Assembly: GCF_001742285.1 (NCBI RefSeq)
Contig: NZ_MIEK01000023.1
Span: 1 to 64,000, forward strand
DNA from: Enterococcus rivorum
Lineage (GTDB): Bacteria; Bacillota; Bacilli; Lactobacillales; Enterococcaceae
DNA: 64,000 nucleotides
Reading direction: 5' to 3'
Each line of letters opens with the position of its first letter. Within the stretch, counting starts at the first letter, position 1. Both the position numbers and the translations under genes were made by a program. The notes beneath the pieces were generated by a model, which saw only the letters and a program-made list of their open reading frames with translations, searched no databases and was not told where the DNA came from. This document shows positions 49,741 through 59,082 of the stretch, piece after piece.

Positions 49741-52011
49741 ATGAATTTAAAAAAGTTGTTACAAAAAAGCAATGTTCAGCCCTATTTATTATCAGCACGT
49801 TTTGGTTTAGAAAAAGAAAGTCAAAGAAGTACCCTAACAGGTCAATTAGCACAAACGGATCATCCAGAGGTGTTAGGCAATCGTTCTTACCATCCGTATA
49901 TACAAACCGATTTCAGTGAAACACAGATGGAATTAATTACGCCTGTTTCTGATACGATTACAGGAGTCATGCGTTCACTTTCGGCGATTCATGATGTAGC
50001 AATTCGTTCAATGTCAAAACAAGAGATGCTGTGGCCTCTTAGTATGCCACCTCAATTGCCAGAAAAAGATACAGAGATCAAAATCGCGAAGCTAGATCAA
50101 TTTGAAGCGGTTTTATATCGTCGTTATTTGGCAAAAGAATATGGAAAAAGAAAACAAATGGTCAGTGGGATTCATTTTAATTTTGAATTTTCTTCAGAGT
50201 TAGTGGCACAATTATTTTCTACCCAAAATCAATACGCTACATTAGAGACATTTAAAACAGATTTATATATGAAAGTCTCACGAAACTATTTACGCTACCG
50301 TTGGCTAATTACCTATTTATTTGGTGCATCGCCAGTTAGCGAAGAAGGCTATTTTGTTGAAGGAGAAGAACAACCCAAAGAACCTGTTCGAAGTATTCGA
50401 AATAGTTCTTTTGGCTATACAAATCATGAAAATATAAAAGTTTCTTATGAGTCTTTGGAGAAATATATTCACGATATTCATGAAATGGTTGAAACTGGTC
50501 TTCTTTCAGAAGAAAAAGAATTTTATGCGCCAGTTAGACCTCGTGGTGGGAAACAAGTTGCAGATTTGGCTAAAACAGGGATTCGTTACGTTGAATTACG
50601 AAACCTTGATTTAAATCCTTTTTCTCGTCTAGGGGTAGAATCAGAGGCACTCCAGTTTATTCACCTCTTCTTACTATACTTACTATGGACAGATGAAAAA
50701 GAATCCGCAGAGGAATGGATAGTGACAGGGAACCTGTTGAATGAGCAAGTGGCTTTAGGACGTCCAGATTCTAAAGTTTCGATTCTTCCAGAAGGAGAAC
50801 GAATTTTTTCTGACATGCTAGAAATGTTAGAGCAGCTAGGGTTGGTAGAAGAAAAGGAACTCGTAGCAAGCTATTCACAGCAACTTTATGCACCTGAGAC
50901 GACGATTGCTGGGAAAATGTGGACCATTATTAATGAAAATTCTAATCAAGAGTTGGGAATAATTTATGGGCAAGAGTATCAAGCCATGGCTCATGAAAAA
51001 AGCTATCAACTAGCAGGTTTTGAAAATATGGAGCTATCTACACAAATTTTGCTATTTGATGTGATTCAAAAAGGAATCCAAGTGGAAATATTAGATGAAC
51101 AAGAGCAGTTTTTGAAACTTTCTTATCAAGATCATATTGAATACGTGAAAAATGCTAATATGACTAGTAAAGATAGCTATATTGTTCCGTTAATTATGGA
51201 AAATAAGACTGTTACGAAAAAGATTCTTCATGAAGCAGGCTTTCGAGTGCCGGCAGGAGATGAATTTAGTACAATGGAACAAGGGTTGCTTGCGTATCTT
51301 AAATATGCAGATAAAGCTTTTGTAATTAAACCGAAATCAACCAATTATGGTTTAGGAATTAGCATTTTTAAAGAAGGGGCATCTATAGAAGATTACACCG
51401 AGGCTTTAACATTAGCGTTTAAAGAAGATTCCGCTGTTCTAATTGAAGAATTTTTAGAAGGGACAGAATACCGTTTCTTTGTAATAAACAACAAGGTAGA
51501 AGCGATTATGCTACGAGTACCAGCTAACGTGGTAGGAGATGGGCGACGCACAATAGCCGATCTAGTAGCAGAAAAGAATTTAGATCCTTTAAGGGGGAGC
51601 GATCATCGTGCTCCGCTTGAATGGATTCAACTAGGCGATGTTGAAAAATTGATGTTGAAAGAACAAGGTTATACGATTGATTCCATTCCTGAAAAAGGAC
51701 AAACAGCCTACCTTCGTGAAAATTCTAATGTTAGTACAGGTGGAGATTCCATTGATGTTACAGATGATTTTGATGACAGCTACAAGCAGATTGCAGTGGA
51801 GGCAGTAGCATCTCTAGGCGCACAAATTTGTGGAATTGATCTAATTATTCCTGATAAAGCAATTAAAGGAACGAAAGACAGTCAAACCTATGGAATTATC
51901 GAAGCAAATTTCAATCCAGCTATGCATATGCACGCATATCCTTATTCTGGAACAGGTCGCCATTTGACGATGGAAGTATTGAAATTACTTTTCCCTGAAT
52001 TATTTACTTAA
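49741..52011 (+). CDS. gshF: Bifunctional glutathione synthase GshF (GshAB)
   Basis: A 756-residue fusion. The N-terminal half (about 1-490) is a glutamate-cysteine ligase (GHFGLE-like start, SGIHFNFEFS, PRGGKQVADLAKTGIRYVE-type region). The C-terminal half (about 491-756) is an ATP-grasp ligase (FVIKPKSTNYGLGISIF, IEEFLEGTEYRFFV, EANFNPAMHMH) that adds glycine. Together they make glutathione in one protein, as in enterococci, listeriae and some streptococci. Full length, no breaks. Confidence 0.95.
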   Translation: MNLKKLLQKSNVQPYLLSARFGLEKESQRSTLTGQLAQTDHPEVLGNRSYHPYIQTDFSETQMELITPVSDTITGVMRSLSAIHDVAIRSMSKQEMLWPLSMPPQLPEKDTEIKIAKLDQFEAVLYRRYLAKEYGKRKQMVSGIHFNFEFSSELVAQLFSTQNQYATLETFKTDLYMKVSRNYLRYRWLITYLFGASPVSEEGYFVEGEEQPKEPVRSIRNSSFGYTNHENIKVSYESLEKYIHDIHEMVETGLLSEEKEFYAPVRPRGGKQVADLAKTGIRYVELRNLDLNPFSRLGVESEALQFIHLFLLYLLWTDEKESAEEWIVTGNLLNEQVALGRPDSKVSILPEGERIFSDMLEMLEQLGLVEEKELVASYSQQLYAPETTIAGKMWTIINENSNQELGIIYGQEYQAMAHEKSYQLAGFENMELSTQILLFDVIQKGIQVEILDEQEQFLKLSYQDHIEYVKNANMTSKDSYIVPLIMENKTVTKKILHEAGFRVPAGDEFSTMEQGLLAYLKYADKAFVIKPKSTNYGLGISIFKEGASIEDYTEALTLAFKEDSAVLIEEFLEGTEYRFFVINNKVEAIMLRVPANVVGDGRRTIADLVAEKNLDPLRGSDHRAPLEWIQLGDVEKLMLKEQGYTIDSIPEKGQTAYLRENSNVSTGGDSIDVTDDFDDSYKQIAVEAVASLGAQICGIDLIIPDKAIKGTKDSQTYGIIEANFNPAMHMHAYPYSGTGRHLTMEVLKLLFPELFT

Positions 52012-53163
52012 AAAAGGACAGTTACAATTAAAAAAATAGAAAAGTATCTAGATTGAAAACTTTCTTGTTAATTCTCATAAAAGGGATTAACAGAAAGTTT
52101 TTTTGTCTTAACAGGAGGAGTTGACATCTCTTTCTCTTGTTCAAATAGTCACTTGATAAATCATCATTATTGACAAAAAAAGAGACCTAAAAAAAATGAG
52201 ATAGCGATATTTTTATTCATCTGAAAGTTATAATGAAAGCCTTTTGCCATTTTGTTATAAAATTGATATATATATATTAATTTTTAGTTATGAAATTTAA
52301 GAGTATTCAAAGTGATATCCTTCGCTATTCTTTGGAATATGTAAAAAAATATCATATTTTTTAAAATATATTGGTAAGGATAAGGCTGATCTTATTAAAA
52401 TAAATGTTCTAAATACATAAAGATAAGCTCTTTTCCGCGTATGTATAGTCATTTCATGAAAAAATAAAGTTTTTTCATAAAATTGATTTATAGGTATAAA
52501 AAAATGATAAAAAACAAAAACAAATATGTATAAATGCATAAAATCTTGGTTTTTTATTATGAAACGTAGAAAAATAGTATACAGATAAGGCTAAAATCAT
52601 TAGACTTGGGTAAGTTTATTGTTACAATTGCTTGGATTTGTTAAAGGAAGAGTTAATAGATGTTTTTTTGGCAAAAAAATTATTGCCCGCTAAAGAAATA
52701 GGAATGTTATTTAATATATTTATATTACAAAGAGGTTGAATCTTTACAGTAATGGTTATACTGGTTGCGGTATTTTGTAATGTCTTTCTCATGAGTATTT
52801 TGAAGAATACGTAATAGAAATAAATAATGTTAAATAGTAATAATGGTTTATTTATTGACTCTAAGTAAAAAAAGCGGTGAAAATATTTCGAGTGAATCTG
52901 TCTTATGTTTTTCCTCTGAGAATGGACTTTAAGGACAGATGTTATCGATAGAGCATCAATCATTTGGTTAGTTGTTGTAGTTTACAAAGTAAATATTTTT
53001 TGACCAAGATTTAGAAGGAAAATTTGATGCTATTCCAAATTACCTTTTAGGAAATAGAAATATTATCTATTATTTACTCAGATAAAAGATGTATGAGCAG
53101 AAACACCAAACATTCAACATGATAGTTTTTGTGGGTTGTAAAATTTAGATTGGAGGTAGGAAG
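52012..53163. other. 1.15-kb A/T-rich gap before the second WxL locus
   Basis: Holds the gshF terminator, and then very A/T-rich DNA with no frame that has both a ribosome site and family features. Minus-strand frames of 80 and 113 codons (52297-52539, 52622-52963) look like chance. A plus-strand stretch around 52615-52740 reads in short broken pieces as protein-like sequence and may be a decayed gene. The last bases hold the GGAGG of the regulator. Confidence 0.5.
52057..52104 (+). terminator. Terminator of gshF
   Basis: AAACTTTCTTGTTAAT pairs with ATTAACAGAAAGTTT (one bulge), then T-run. Confidence 0.82.
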
Positions 53164-53868
53164 ATGAGAAAAATAGGTTGGATTTCATTAGGAGAAGAGT
53201 GTGACAAAAAACTTCACGAATTGGAAAATTGCTTATTTTCAATTCATGAGCTAAATGCAGAAACATTGGCAAAAGATTTATCTGAAGTAAGTGCAGTTGT
53301 AATTCATCATTGTTTGAAAGAGAATAGCACGGTTATTTATGATTGGTTAATGGATTTAACAATGACCGCCCATAAACCAATTTGGATTATTACCTCGTTA
53401 GAAGAGGAATATTTTCAGCGCTTACTATTGTTGAAATTTGGTGTAGTGGGAATTATTGATGAAAAGTATCCAATTAAAGAATCACTTCTAATGCTAGAGA
53501 ACATGCTGAAACATATAGAAAAAGTCCCACAACCTACTCATAACAATGAAAAGCAATTTATTGTTGCTGAAAATTCTGACATTCAATTAAATGCCCACAA
53601 TTTAAGCATGAAGGTTAATGGTTTGGAAGAAGTAGAGTTTACAAGAATCGAGTACATGATCATTTCGGAATTAACAAAAAATCAAGGAATGATGTTGAGC
53701 TATGAGGAAATGGTATTCCATATTTGGAAAGAAAAATATAGTGAAGAACGAAGATATCGATTAGCAAATCATGTTTTTCATATAAGAAGAAAACTTAAAA
53801 AAAGAGGCGCAAACCCTAATATTATAAAAACAATTAGAAGTAAAGGATATCTGTTAGCAAATAGTTAA
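53164..53868 (+). CDS. Orphan pseudo-receiver / winged-helix regulator of the second WxL operon
   Basis: A 234-residue paralogue of the regulator at 1722. A receiver-like N-terminal half (KPIWIITSLEEE, LLKFGVVGIID) is followed by an OmpR-type winged helix (about 135-232) with NHVFHIRRKLKKRG and IIKTIRSKGYLL. No sensor kinase is nearby. GGAGGTAGGAAG precedes the ATG. The WxL operon starts 79 bases downstream, after an inverted repeat that could be its operator (53907-53922). Each of the two copies heads a WxL cluster, which supports a dedicated role. Confidence 0.83.
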   Translation: MRKIGWISLGEECDKKLHELENCLFSIHELNAETLAKDLSEVSAVVIHHCLKENSTVIYDWLMDLTMTAHKPIWIITSLEEEYFQRLLLLKFGVVGIIDEKYPIKESLLMLENMLKHIEKVPQPTHNNEKQFIVAENSDIQLNAHNLSMKVNGLEEVEFTRIEYMIISELTKNQGMMLSYEEMVFHIWKEKYSEERRYRLANHVFHIRRKLKKRGANPNIIKTIRSKGYLLANS

Positions 53869-53906
53869 TTTGTTAGATGTTTAGTTTATGGCAAATGTCT
53901 GTTGCA

Positions 53907-53922
53907 GTTTTCATTAGAAAAC
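53907..53922 (+). promoter_or_regulatory. Inverted repeat upstream of the WxL operon
   Basis: GTTTTC, ATTA, GAAAAC: a perfect 6-bp inverted repeat between the regulator and the first structural gene. It could be the regulator's binding site or a mild stem. Confidence 0.35.
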
Positions 53923-53947
53923 AAAGGTAAGAAATAAGGATGATTTT

Positions 53948-54973
53948 ATGAAATATTTATTTAAAATAGTTATTTGCTCTCTGCTGGTTTATGTAGGTTG
54001 TAGTTTTATTCCAGCAGAAGCAACTGGAAACAAAGAGAACTCAGAGATTCCATACAGTGTTGTCCCTATATTTAACGATCATCAAATGAATAAGACGGTA
54101 GGTTACTTTGATTTATTAGTTAAGCCAGGCGAAAAAGAAACTGTTGCGATTGAGGTATCAAACCATTCAGATAAGGAAATAAGCGTTCGCATTACACCGA
54201 ATACAGCAAAAACGTCTTCTAATGGAACTGTTGATTACTCAGGTATGGATTTAAAAAATACGAAAAATTTGGTCGCTTCATTTGAAGAAATAACTTCTCC
54301 AGAGCAGGTAGTTAAAATACCAGCTAAAAGCTCCCAGAAGGTTTCTTTTTCAATCGATATCCCAAAACAAAAATTTAAAGGGATTTTACTTGGAGGATTT
54401 TATATTCAAGAAGAAAAAGATGAAAAAGAACAACAGAGTGACGAAGAAGCCAATGTGGCAATCAAAAATGAGTTTTCTTTTATTATTGGTTGTCAGTTAA
54501 AAATGACAGATGAGCCAGTAGAAAAAGAATTTACATTAGGTGATGTTCACCTAGATACATACGGTGGTTATTTTTCAGTCGTGTCGGATATTACCAATGA
54601 AGCTCCAGCGCTAGTTTCTTCCTTCTCAATGGACGGCGAGATTAGTGATGAAAAAGGAAAACGTGTTTACACGTTTACAAAAGAAACATTTTCTATGGCA
54701 CCGAATAGCCTATTTTCACTTCCAGAACGAGTAGAAAAAGATGTTCTTAAGCCGGGGAATTATAAAATGAAGCTAACTATCACTTCTCAAAATGGGAAGA
54801 AAACATGGGACGTTTCAAAGTCATTTACAGTCACTTCTAAAGAACGAGATGCTGTAATGAAAGAAAGTATCACAGAACAGCAGCCAAATATGCCACTGTA
54901 CATTGGACTTGGTGTAATCGTGTTGTTATTGCTACTAATTATTATTATTTTAATCAAAAAGAAAAATGGATGA
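53948..54973 (+). CDS. WxL-interacting anchor protein (DUF916 + DUF3324)
   Basis: A 341-residue membrane protein, paralogue of 12941-14074. Signal peptide about 1-25, DUF916 domain about 35-155 (YFDLLVKPGEKETVAIEVSN), DUF3324 domain about 165-295, transmembrane helix about 317-337 (LYIGLGVIVLLLLLIIIILI) and a very short KKKNG tail. It is the first structural gene of this operon, whereas in the first locus the equivalent gene is last. It is expected to bind WxL proteins and peptidoglycan. Confidence 0.9.
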   Translation: MKYLFKIVICSLLVYVGCSFIPAEATGNKENSEIPYSVVPIFNDHQMNKTVGYFDLLVKPGEKETVAIEVSNHSDKEISVRITPNTAKTSSNGTVDYSGMDLKNTKNLVASFEEITSPEQVVKIPAKSSQKVSFSIDIPKQKFKGILLGGFYIQEEKDEKEQQSDEEANVAIKNEFSFIIGCQLKMTDEPVEKEFTLGDVHLDTYGGYFSVVSDITNEAPALVSSFSMDGEISDEKGKRVYTFTKETFSMAPNSLFSLPERVEKDVLKPGNYKMKLTITSQNGKKTWDVSKSFTVTSKERDAVMKESITEQQPNMPLYIGLGVIVLLLLLIIIILIKKKNG

Positions 54974-54976
54974 TAG

Positions 54977-55003
54977 ACTCTATCATAAAAAATGATAGAG
55001 TTT
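54977..55003 (+). promoter_or_regulatory. Intercistronic hairpin between anchor and WxL genes
   Basis: ACTCTATCAT, AAAAA loop, ATGATAGAGT: a perfect 10-bp stem without a T-run, in the 59 bases between two co-directional genes. It may stabilise or set the processing of the downstream WxL mRNA. Confidence 0.55.
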
Positions 55004-55032
55004 AACATAAAAAAATATTGGAGGAATTACAA

Positions 55033-55680
55033 ATGAAAAAAATGTTATTATGTTCAGCGTTATTAGGTTCATTAGTCTTAGGGGGCTTAGAGGTATCAGC
55101 AGTGGACCCAACATCAGAAGGAAAGGCGACACTAGAAACTTTAGCACCAGATGCTCCAGCAATTACTCCGGAAAATCCAGACCCAACGAATCCAAATGGT
55201 ACTGGACAAACAGGACTATTAACAATTGATGCAGTGCCTAAATTTGATTTCCAAGGAACAGGATTAAAAGGAACATTTACCGATGTTGCTCCAGAAAATC
55301 ATACACGAAATGCACAAGTTACTGACCGAAGAGGAACAGGTGCTGGTTGGGAATTAGGACTAAAAATTTCTGCATTTAAGACAACAGAAGGGGTTGCGCT
55401 TAAAGGAGCTAAAATTACTATTCCAGTTTCAATTAGTGCAGGAAAAGAAAACGAATCTATTGCACCTTCTCAAGTAAACCAAGTTAATGGTTTGATTGAT
55501 CCAGTTGCAGGATTGGATGCTAGTAAAATGGTTGCAGCAATGAAAGATGAAGGTTATGGTACTTGGATAGCTAAGTTTGAAAATGCCAAATTGGATGTTG
55601 CAGATGGAAATGCTAAAGGTGAATATTTCAGCACATTTACTTGGTCATTAGGTTCAGCACCAGTTGGCGAAGGCGAGTAG
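55033..55680 (+). CDS. WxL-domain surface protein
   Basis: A 215-residue secreted protein of the classic small WxL type. Signal peptide about 1-23 (LLCSALLGSLVLGGLEVSA), a Pro-rich linker (ENPDPTNPNGTG), then the WxL domain with VPKFDFQGTGL, QVTDRRGTGAGWELGLKI and the final FTWSLGSAPVGEGE. The start at 55033 follows TTGGAGGAATTAC. It is expected to bind peptidoglycan and partner with the anchor and LPXTG proteins. A second hairpin follows in the gap to the LPXTG gene. Confidence 0.93.
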   Translation: MKKMLLCSALLGSLVLGGLEVSAVDPTSEGKATLETLAPDAPAITPENPDPTNPNGTGQTGLLTIDAVPKFDFQGTGLKGTFTDVAPENHTRNAQVTDRRGTGAGWELGLKISAFKTTEGVALKGAKITIPVSISAGKENESIAPSQVNQVNGLIDPVAGLDASKMVAAMKDEGYGTWIAKFENAKLDVADGNAKGEYFSTFTWSLGSAPVGEGE

Positions 55681-55700
55681 TTTAAAGGGGCAAACAGGAT

Positions 55701-55764
55701 GCTTATTTGCAAATTTATTGCTATGCGAGAACATTTGGTAGTGATAGATTGCAAATAAGTTTTG
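55701..55764 (+). promoter_or_regulatory. Long-loop hairpin after the WxL gene
   Basis: GCTTATTTGCAA pairs with TTGCAAATAAG around a loop of about 38 bases. It is not a canonical terminator; it may separate transcript levels of WxL and downstream genes. Confidence 0.45.
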
Positions 55765-55795
55765 CAGAGTAATTGAAAAGAAAGAAGGAACAAAA

Positions 55796-56116
55796 ATGAG
55801 AAAAAGTATAGCGATTCTCTTAGTGTTATTTCTTTTTGGATTAAGTCAACCGACTTCAGTAAATGCTCAAGTAACAAAATCAACGGCCACTGTAACAATT
55901 TCGGGAACGGAAACAAGTACCCAAGAAACAAATGATACTCAAAGGGAAATAAAAGAACCCAGCACGAAACAACCTGTTAAAGAAAAAACAGTCAAAAAGT
56001 TAACTCGTTTACCGAAAACAGGAGAACAAATAATTAATAGTATACTAGGAATTAGCATTGTTTTCTTAACAATAGTCGCATTTAGAACGTATCAAAGGAG
56101 GAGAGTACATCATTAA
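55796..56116 (+). CDS. Small LPXTG-anchored protein of the second WxL operon
   Basis: A 106-residue protein: signal peptide (about 1-24, ending NAQ), a Thr/Glu-rich spacer, sortase signal LPKTG at about 76-80, a membrane helix and a RRRVHH tail. It matches 10884-11183 and the broken 2497 gene in layout. Its last codons carry the AAAGGAGGAG ribosome site of the next gene, and the reading frames overlap at the stop. Confidence 0.88.
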   Translation: MRKSIAILLVLFLFGLSQPTSVNAQVTKSTATVTISGTETSTQETNDTQREIKEPSTKQPVKEKTVKKLTRLPKTGEQIINSILGISIVFLTIVAFRTYQRRRVHH

Positions 56117-58439
56117 AAAGACAATAGTTAGTGCTCTACTCTTCTTCTGTGTTTTTGCGTTTTCTGAAGTAGCTAATGCAGTAGTTCAGCCAACACCGAA
56201 GCATATTTCTCTAGATGGTGTCTTTACGACAGATTTGGGTGTTGTAGGTAACTCAGCAAGTTCTCAAGATGGTGTTGCAATTGTCACCAATGGGAGTGCT
56301 AAACAAGTTGGCGCGGTTTGGAGTACTGCAAATAATCTACTTGACTTCACTAAAGATTTTAATACTATTGCTTATGTGAATCAAGGAGATGCTGGTAGTG
56401 CTTCAGGTGATGGTATGGTTTTTGTTATTCAAGGAGTCAGTAAACAGATGAAATGGTTTACCTATAATGGTGCATCATTGGGTACTTTAGGTGAAAATAA
56501 ATACAATGGGGCATTAGGAATTCCTAACTCAATCGGGATAGAATTTGATTTGTATGGAAATACTTCAGCAGGAGATGGCTACTTTGATTATGGCATCACA
56601 AGTCCGCACAATAATAATCATATTGCGATTGTTTACCCCGGGACACAGGAAGGATATACTGATAATTGGGCTTTGATAGGCTCATCAAGGTATGTGAACC
56701 ATAATAATACAATAAAAGATGTCAACTTATCTAATGGGAACTGGACTCGCTTAGAGTTGAATTGGGAAACAAATTTAGCAGATTATACACAAGGTATTTT
56801 AACCATGCAGATAAATAATACTGTACCTGTACAAATCAGTCCCCAATATTTGAAATCTCAAGTTTTTCAAAATGGGACAGTTTCTAGTGCATACTGGGGA
56901 TTTACAGGATCAACAGGTCCTACATATAAAGCGAAACAACAAGTCGTCTTTGAAAAAGTTCCAGGATTAGTGGAAGCTGAGACGAGTCTTTCCATGAAGG
57001 ATTTGGAAGGAAATCTCATTGCAAATGGTGCCGAACTGAAAGGTTATTCTGTGTTAAGAGTAGATATGAAAGCCAAATGGTTATATGGAAAACAGAGTTG
57101 GCAAAGTATCATAGCTAAAACAACCTTACCAGAAAGTTTAGAAGTATTACCGAATACCACAAAAATAGATGGTATCCCCATTGCAGATAGTGTTTGGAGT
57201 GGGCATACGTTGTCAACTAAACTAGGAGATATTCCCGATATAGGCACCCATCTAGGGAATACTCGCACGGAAGCAACGATTTCCGTTGATGTAAAAGTAG
57301 AGAATGAAACAAAGAGCAATCAAACTATTCAGAATAATTTCTCAGGCAGAAATGCGATTTATGAAACTGATTATCTAGGATTTTCTGTTGAAAAACAATT
57401 TGTTGAATTAGAACTTATCTCTCATCAAGATAAGACGGTATTTATTGATGGCGAGGTTGACTCATTAATTTTTGATTTCACGTGGTCAAACCCATCTAAA
57501 ACACAAATTGGGCACACGCTAGTAGCTTTGCAAGACGATGATTTTAGAATGTTGTATGAACCGATAGTTGAAGATGGGTCTGCGGGTAAGGGAATATTTA
57601 GTTATGATTTTACATCTGTATTTAATTCCTTCAAATATGGAAAATTTATTGTAAGTTATAATGTTCAAACAAGCAAAGAGCAAGAAAATATAGAACGTGT
57701 GTTTTATAAACAATACAGACCGAAAGTTTCCTTGAAAGAAAAAAATAAGCAGCCTTCTTATAATCTAGGGGAAAAAATCCCGCTTGAAATTGACTTGGAG
57801 GATAAAGACAGTACAGAAGCGACCTTGTTTGTTCAAGTGGATAATAATGACGTTCAGCCGATTGGGAAGTTTGAAAATAAAACAGATACGATTACACAAA
57901 TAAATTATGATCTTCCAACAGAAAATCTCACGACTGGTTATCATGAGATTAAATCGTATATGATTGACAGCGAAGGCAACCAGTCATTGATAGCTAGTCT
58001 GAAAAATATTGCAATTGAAGGTTCCTTAAAGCTGTCATCAGTTCCTACAAATTTTGAACAAAAAGCGTTGAAAATTGGAGGGCCAACAGTAAAAATAACT
58101 GATTTTGGAAAAGTTGCTGTTACAGATCAGCGCTTGATTACACGAGGGTGGTCTTTGTCAGCTAGTTTAGTCGAAGGCCGTTTTACAGCGACAGAAACTA
58201 AAAGTCAGAAGAAGTTTAAAGCGAATAAGACCTTCTTTTTCTATAAAAATGGCTCCAAAGAGCTACCTATTGCAGAGGGACCAATCAGCATTTTTAAGAG
58301 TTCAGGTGGAGGGTCATTAGAGGAACAGGTTTTAAACCAAGATGGGGAAAATGGCTTCTATTTTAGACCAAATAACGCAATGGCAAAAGGGAACTATCAA
58401 GCAACTGTTAATTGGAGCCTCATTTCAGCCCCAGAATAA
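56112..58439 (+). CDS. Lectin-like WxL surface protein with apparent ATT start
   Basis: About 775 residues if started at ATT 56112. The frame from there gives a proper signal peptide (KKTIVSALLFFCVFAFSEVANA), followed by a bacterial legume-lectin-like domain (about 40-270: FNTIAYVNQGDAGSASGDGMVFVIQG, GIEFDLYGN, WTRLELNW), a long beta-rich middle and a C-terminal WxL-type domain ending VNWSLISAPE. The first usable standard start, TTG 56235, would remove the signal peptide. The strong AAAGGAGGAG ends about ten bases before the ATT. An ATGA to ATTA change is the simple explanation. It may bind glycans; the strain may express it weakly or not at all. Confidence 0.78.
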   Translation: MKKTIVSALLFFCVFAFSEVANAVVQPTPKHISLDGVFTTDLGVVGNSASSQDGVAIVTNGSAKQVGAVWSTANNLLDFTKDFNTIAYVNQGDAGSASGDGMVFVIQGVSKQMKWFTYNGASLGTLGENKYNGALGIPNSIGIEFDLYGNTSAGDGYFDYGITSPHNNNHIAIVYPGTQEGYTDNWALIGSSRYVNHNNTIKDVNLSNGNWTRLELNWETNLADYTQGILTMQINNTVPVQISPQYLKSQVFQNGTVSSAYWGFTGSTGPTYKAKQQVVFEKVPGLVEAETSLSMKDLEGNLIANGAELKGYSVLRVDMKAKWLYGKQSWQSIIAKTTLPESLEVLPNTTKIDGIPIADSVWSGHTLSTKLGDIPDIGTHLGNTRTEATISVDVKVENETKSNQTIQNNFSGRNAIYETDYLGFSVEKQFVELELISHQDKTVFIDGEVDSLIFDFTWSNPSKTQIGHTLVALQDDDFRMLYEPIVEDGSAGKGIFSYDFTSVFNSFKYGKFIVSYNVQTSKEQENIERVFYKQYRPKVSLKEKNKQPSYNLGEKIPLEIDLEDKDSTEATLFVQVDNNDVQPIGKFENKTDTITQINYDLPTENLTTGYHEIKSYMIDSEGNQSLIASLKNIAIEGSLKLSSVPTNFEQKALKIGGPTVKITDFGKVAVTDQRLITRGWSLSASLVEGRFTATETKSQKKFKANKTFFFYKNGSKELPIAEGPISIFKSSGGGSLEEQVLNQDGENGFYFRPNNAMAKGNYQATVNWSLISAPE

Positions 58440-58824
58440 CAATTTGGAAGAGTGTAAGAAGAAAGCAAGAGAATGATCAATTCAAAAAGTTTTCTTTTCA
58501 ATTGAATTTGGAGTGAAATAGTTCCTTATTGTGACTAAAACAATAAGGGGCTATTTTTTTAGAGTAATTGATTCAAAGTTAACCCATCAGTAAAGAATAT
58601 TGATTTTTTATCGGTAACAGAAAATATGAAGAGAATTCAGTTATTTTTTGGTCATGGATTCAGCTAGTTCATTGTGATACATCTAGAAATAGTCTTTATT
58701 TATAAAAGTACTAAAACGTGAATTCCTAAAGAACGCTACCTACTTTCTACCATTGAATGTTAGTAGTTCCTTGCAATCAATGGAAATCTTTTTTAAACTA
58801 GTAGATATAAGGGAGGTAATACGA
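58440..58824. other. Gap between the WxL operon and the second LXG operon
   Basis: Holds a strong terminator (58517-58560) and A/T-rich DNA leading to the GGGAGG ribosome site at about 58811. No gene is seen. Confidence 0.6.
58517..58560 (+). terminator. Terminator of the second WxL operon
   Basis: AAATAGTTCCTTATTGT pairs with ACAATAAGGGGCTATTT (one G-T wobble), then a T-run. Confidence 0.88.
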
Positions 58825-59082
58825 ATGATAAAAAATGACTTAGATAAAGCAGAACGCATTTCTTCAAAGTTATTAAGTAACTGTTCCATGAATCCCAATG
58901 TAAATACAACGATAGATTATTCATCAAGTAATGCTGTTTTAGGATTAAAAGAGTGTCTTAATGAAATGCAAAAAGTCATAGATTTAATGGCTTCGAACAT
59001 GAAGATTGATAGTATAAATGTATTAAAAATAGGCTCAGCTTTAGAAGAGGCAGATCAAAGAATAAAAAAAGGTGATCTGTGA
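58825..59082 (+). CDS. LXG-associated small helical protein (TIGR04197-like)
   Basis: An 85-residue helical protein of the type that opens LXG operons (compare 19637-19945), probably a secretion-targeting partner of the LXG domain. The start at 58825 follows GGGAGG; an in-frame ATG 24 codons upstream has no ribosome site. The stop overlaps the next ATG (TGATG). Confidence 0.72.
   Translation: MIKNDLDKAERISSKLLSNCSMNPNVNTTIDYSSSNAVLGLKECLNEMQKVIDLMASNMKIDSINVLKIGSALEEADQRIKKGDL

Noticed and set aside
52297-52963. Two minus-strand frames (80 and 113 codons) in the gap after gshF
   Set aside because: Composition is typical of chance frames in very A/T-rich DNA, with no ribosome site and no recognisable motif.
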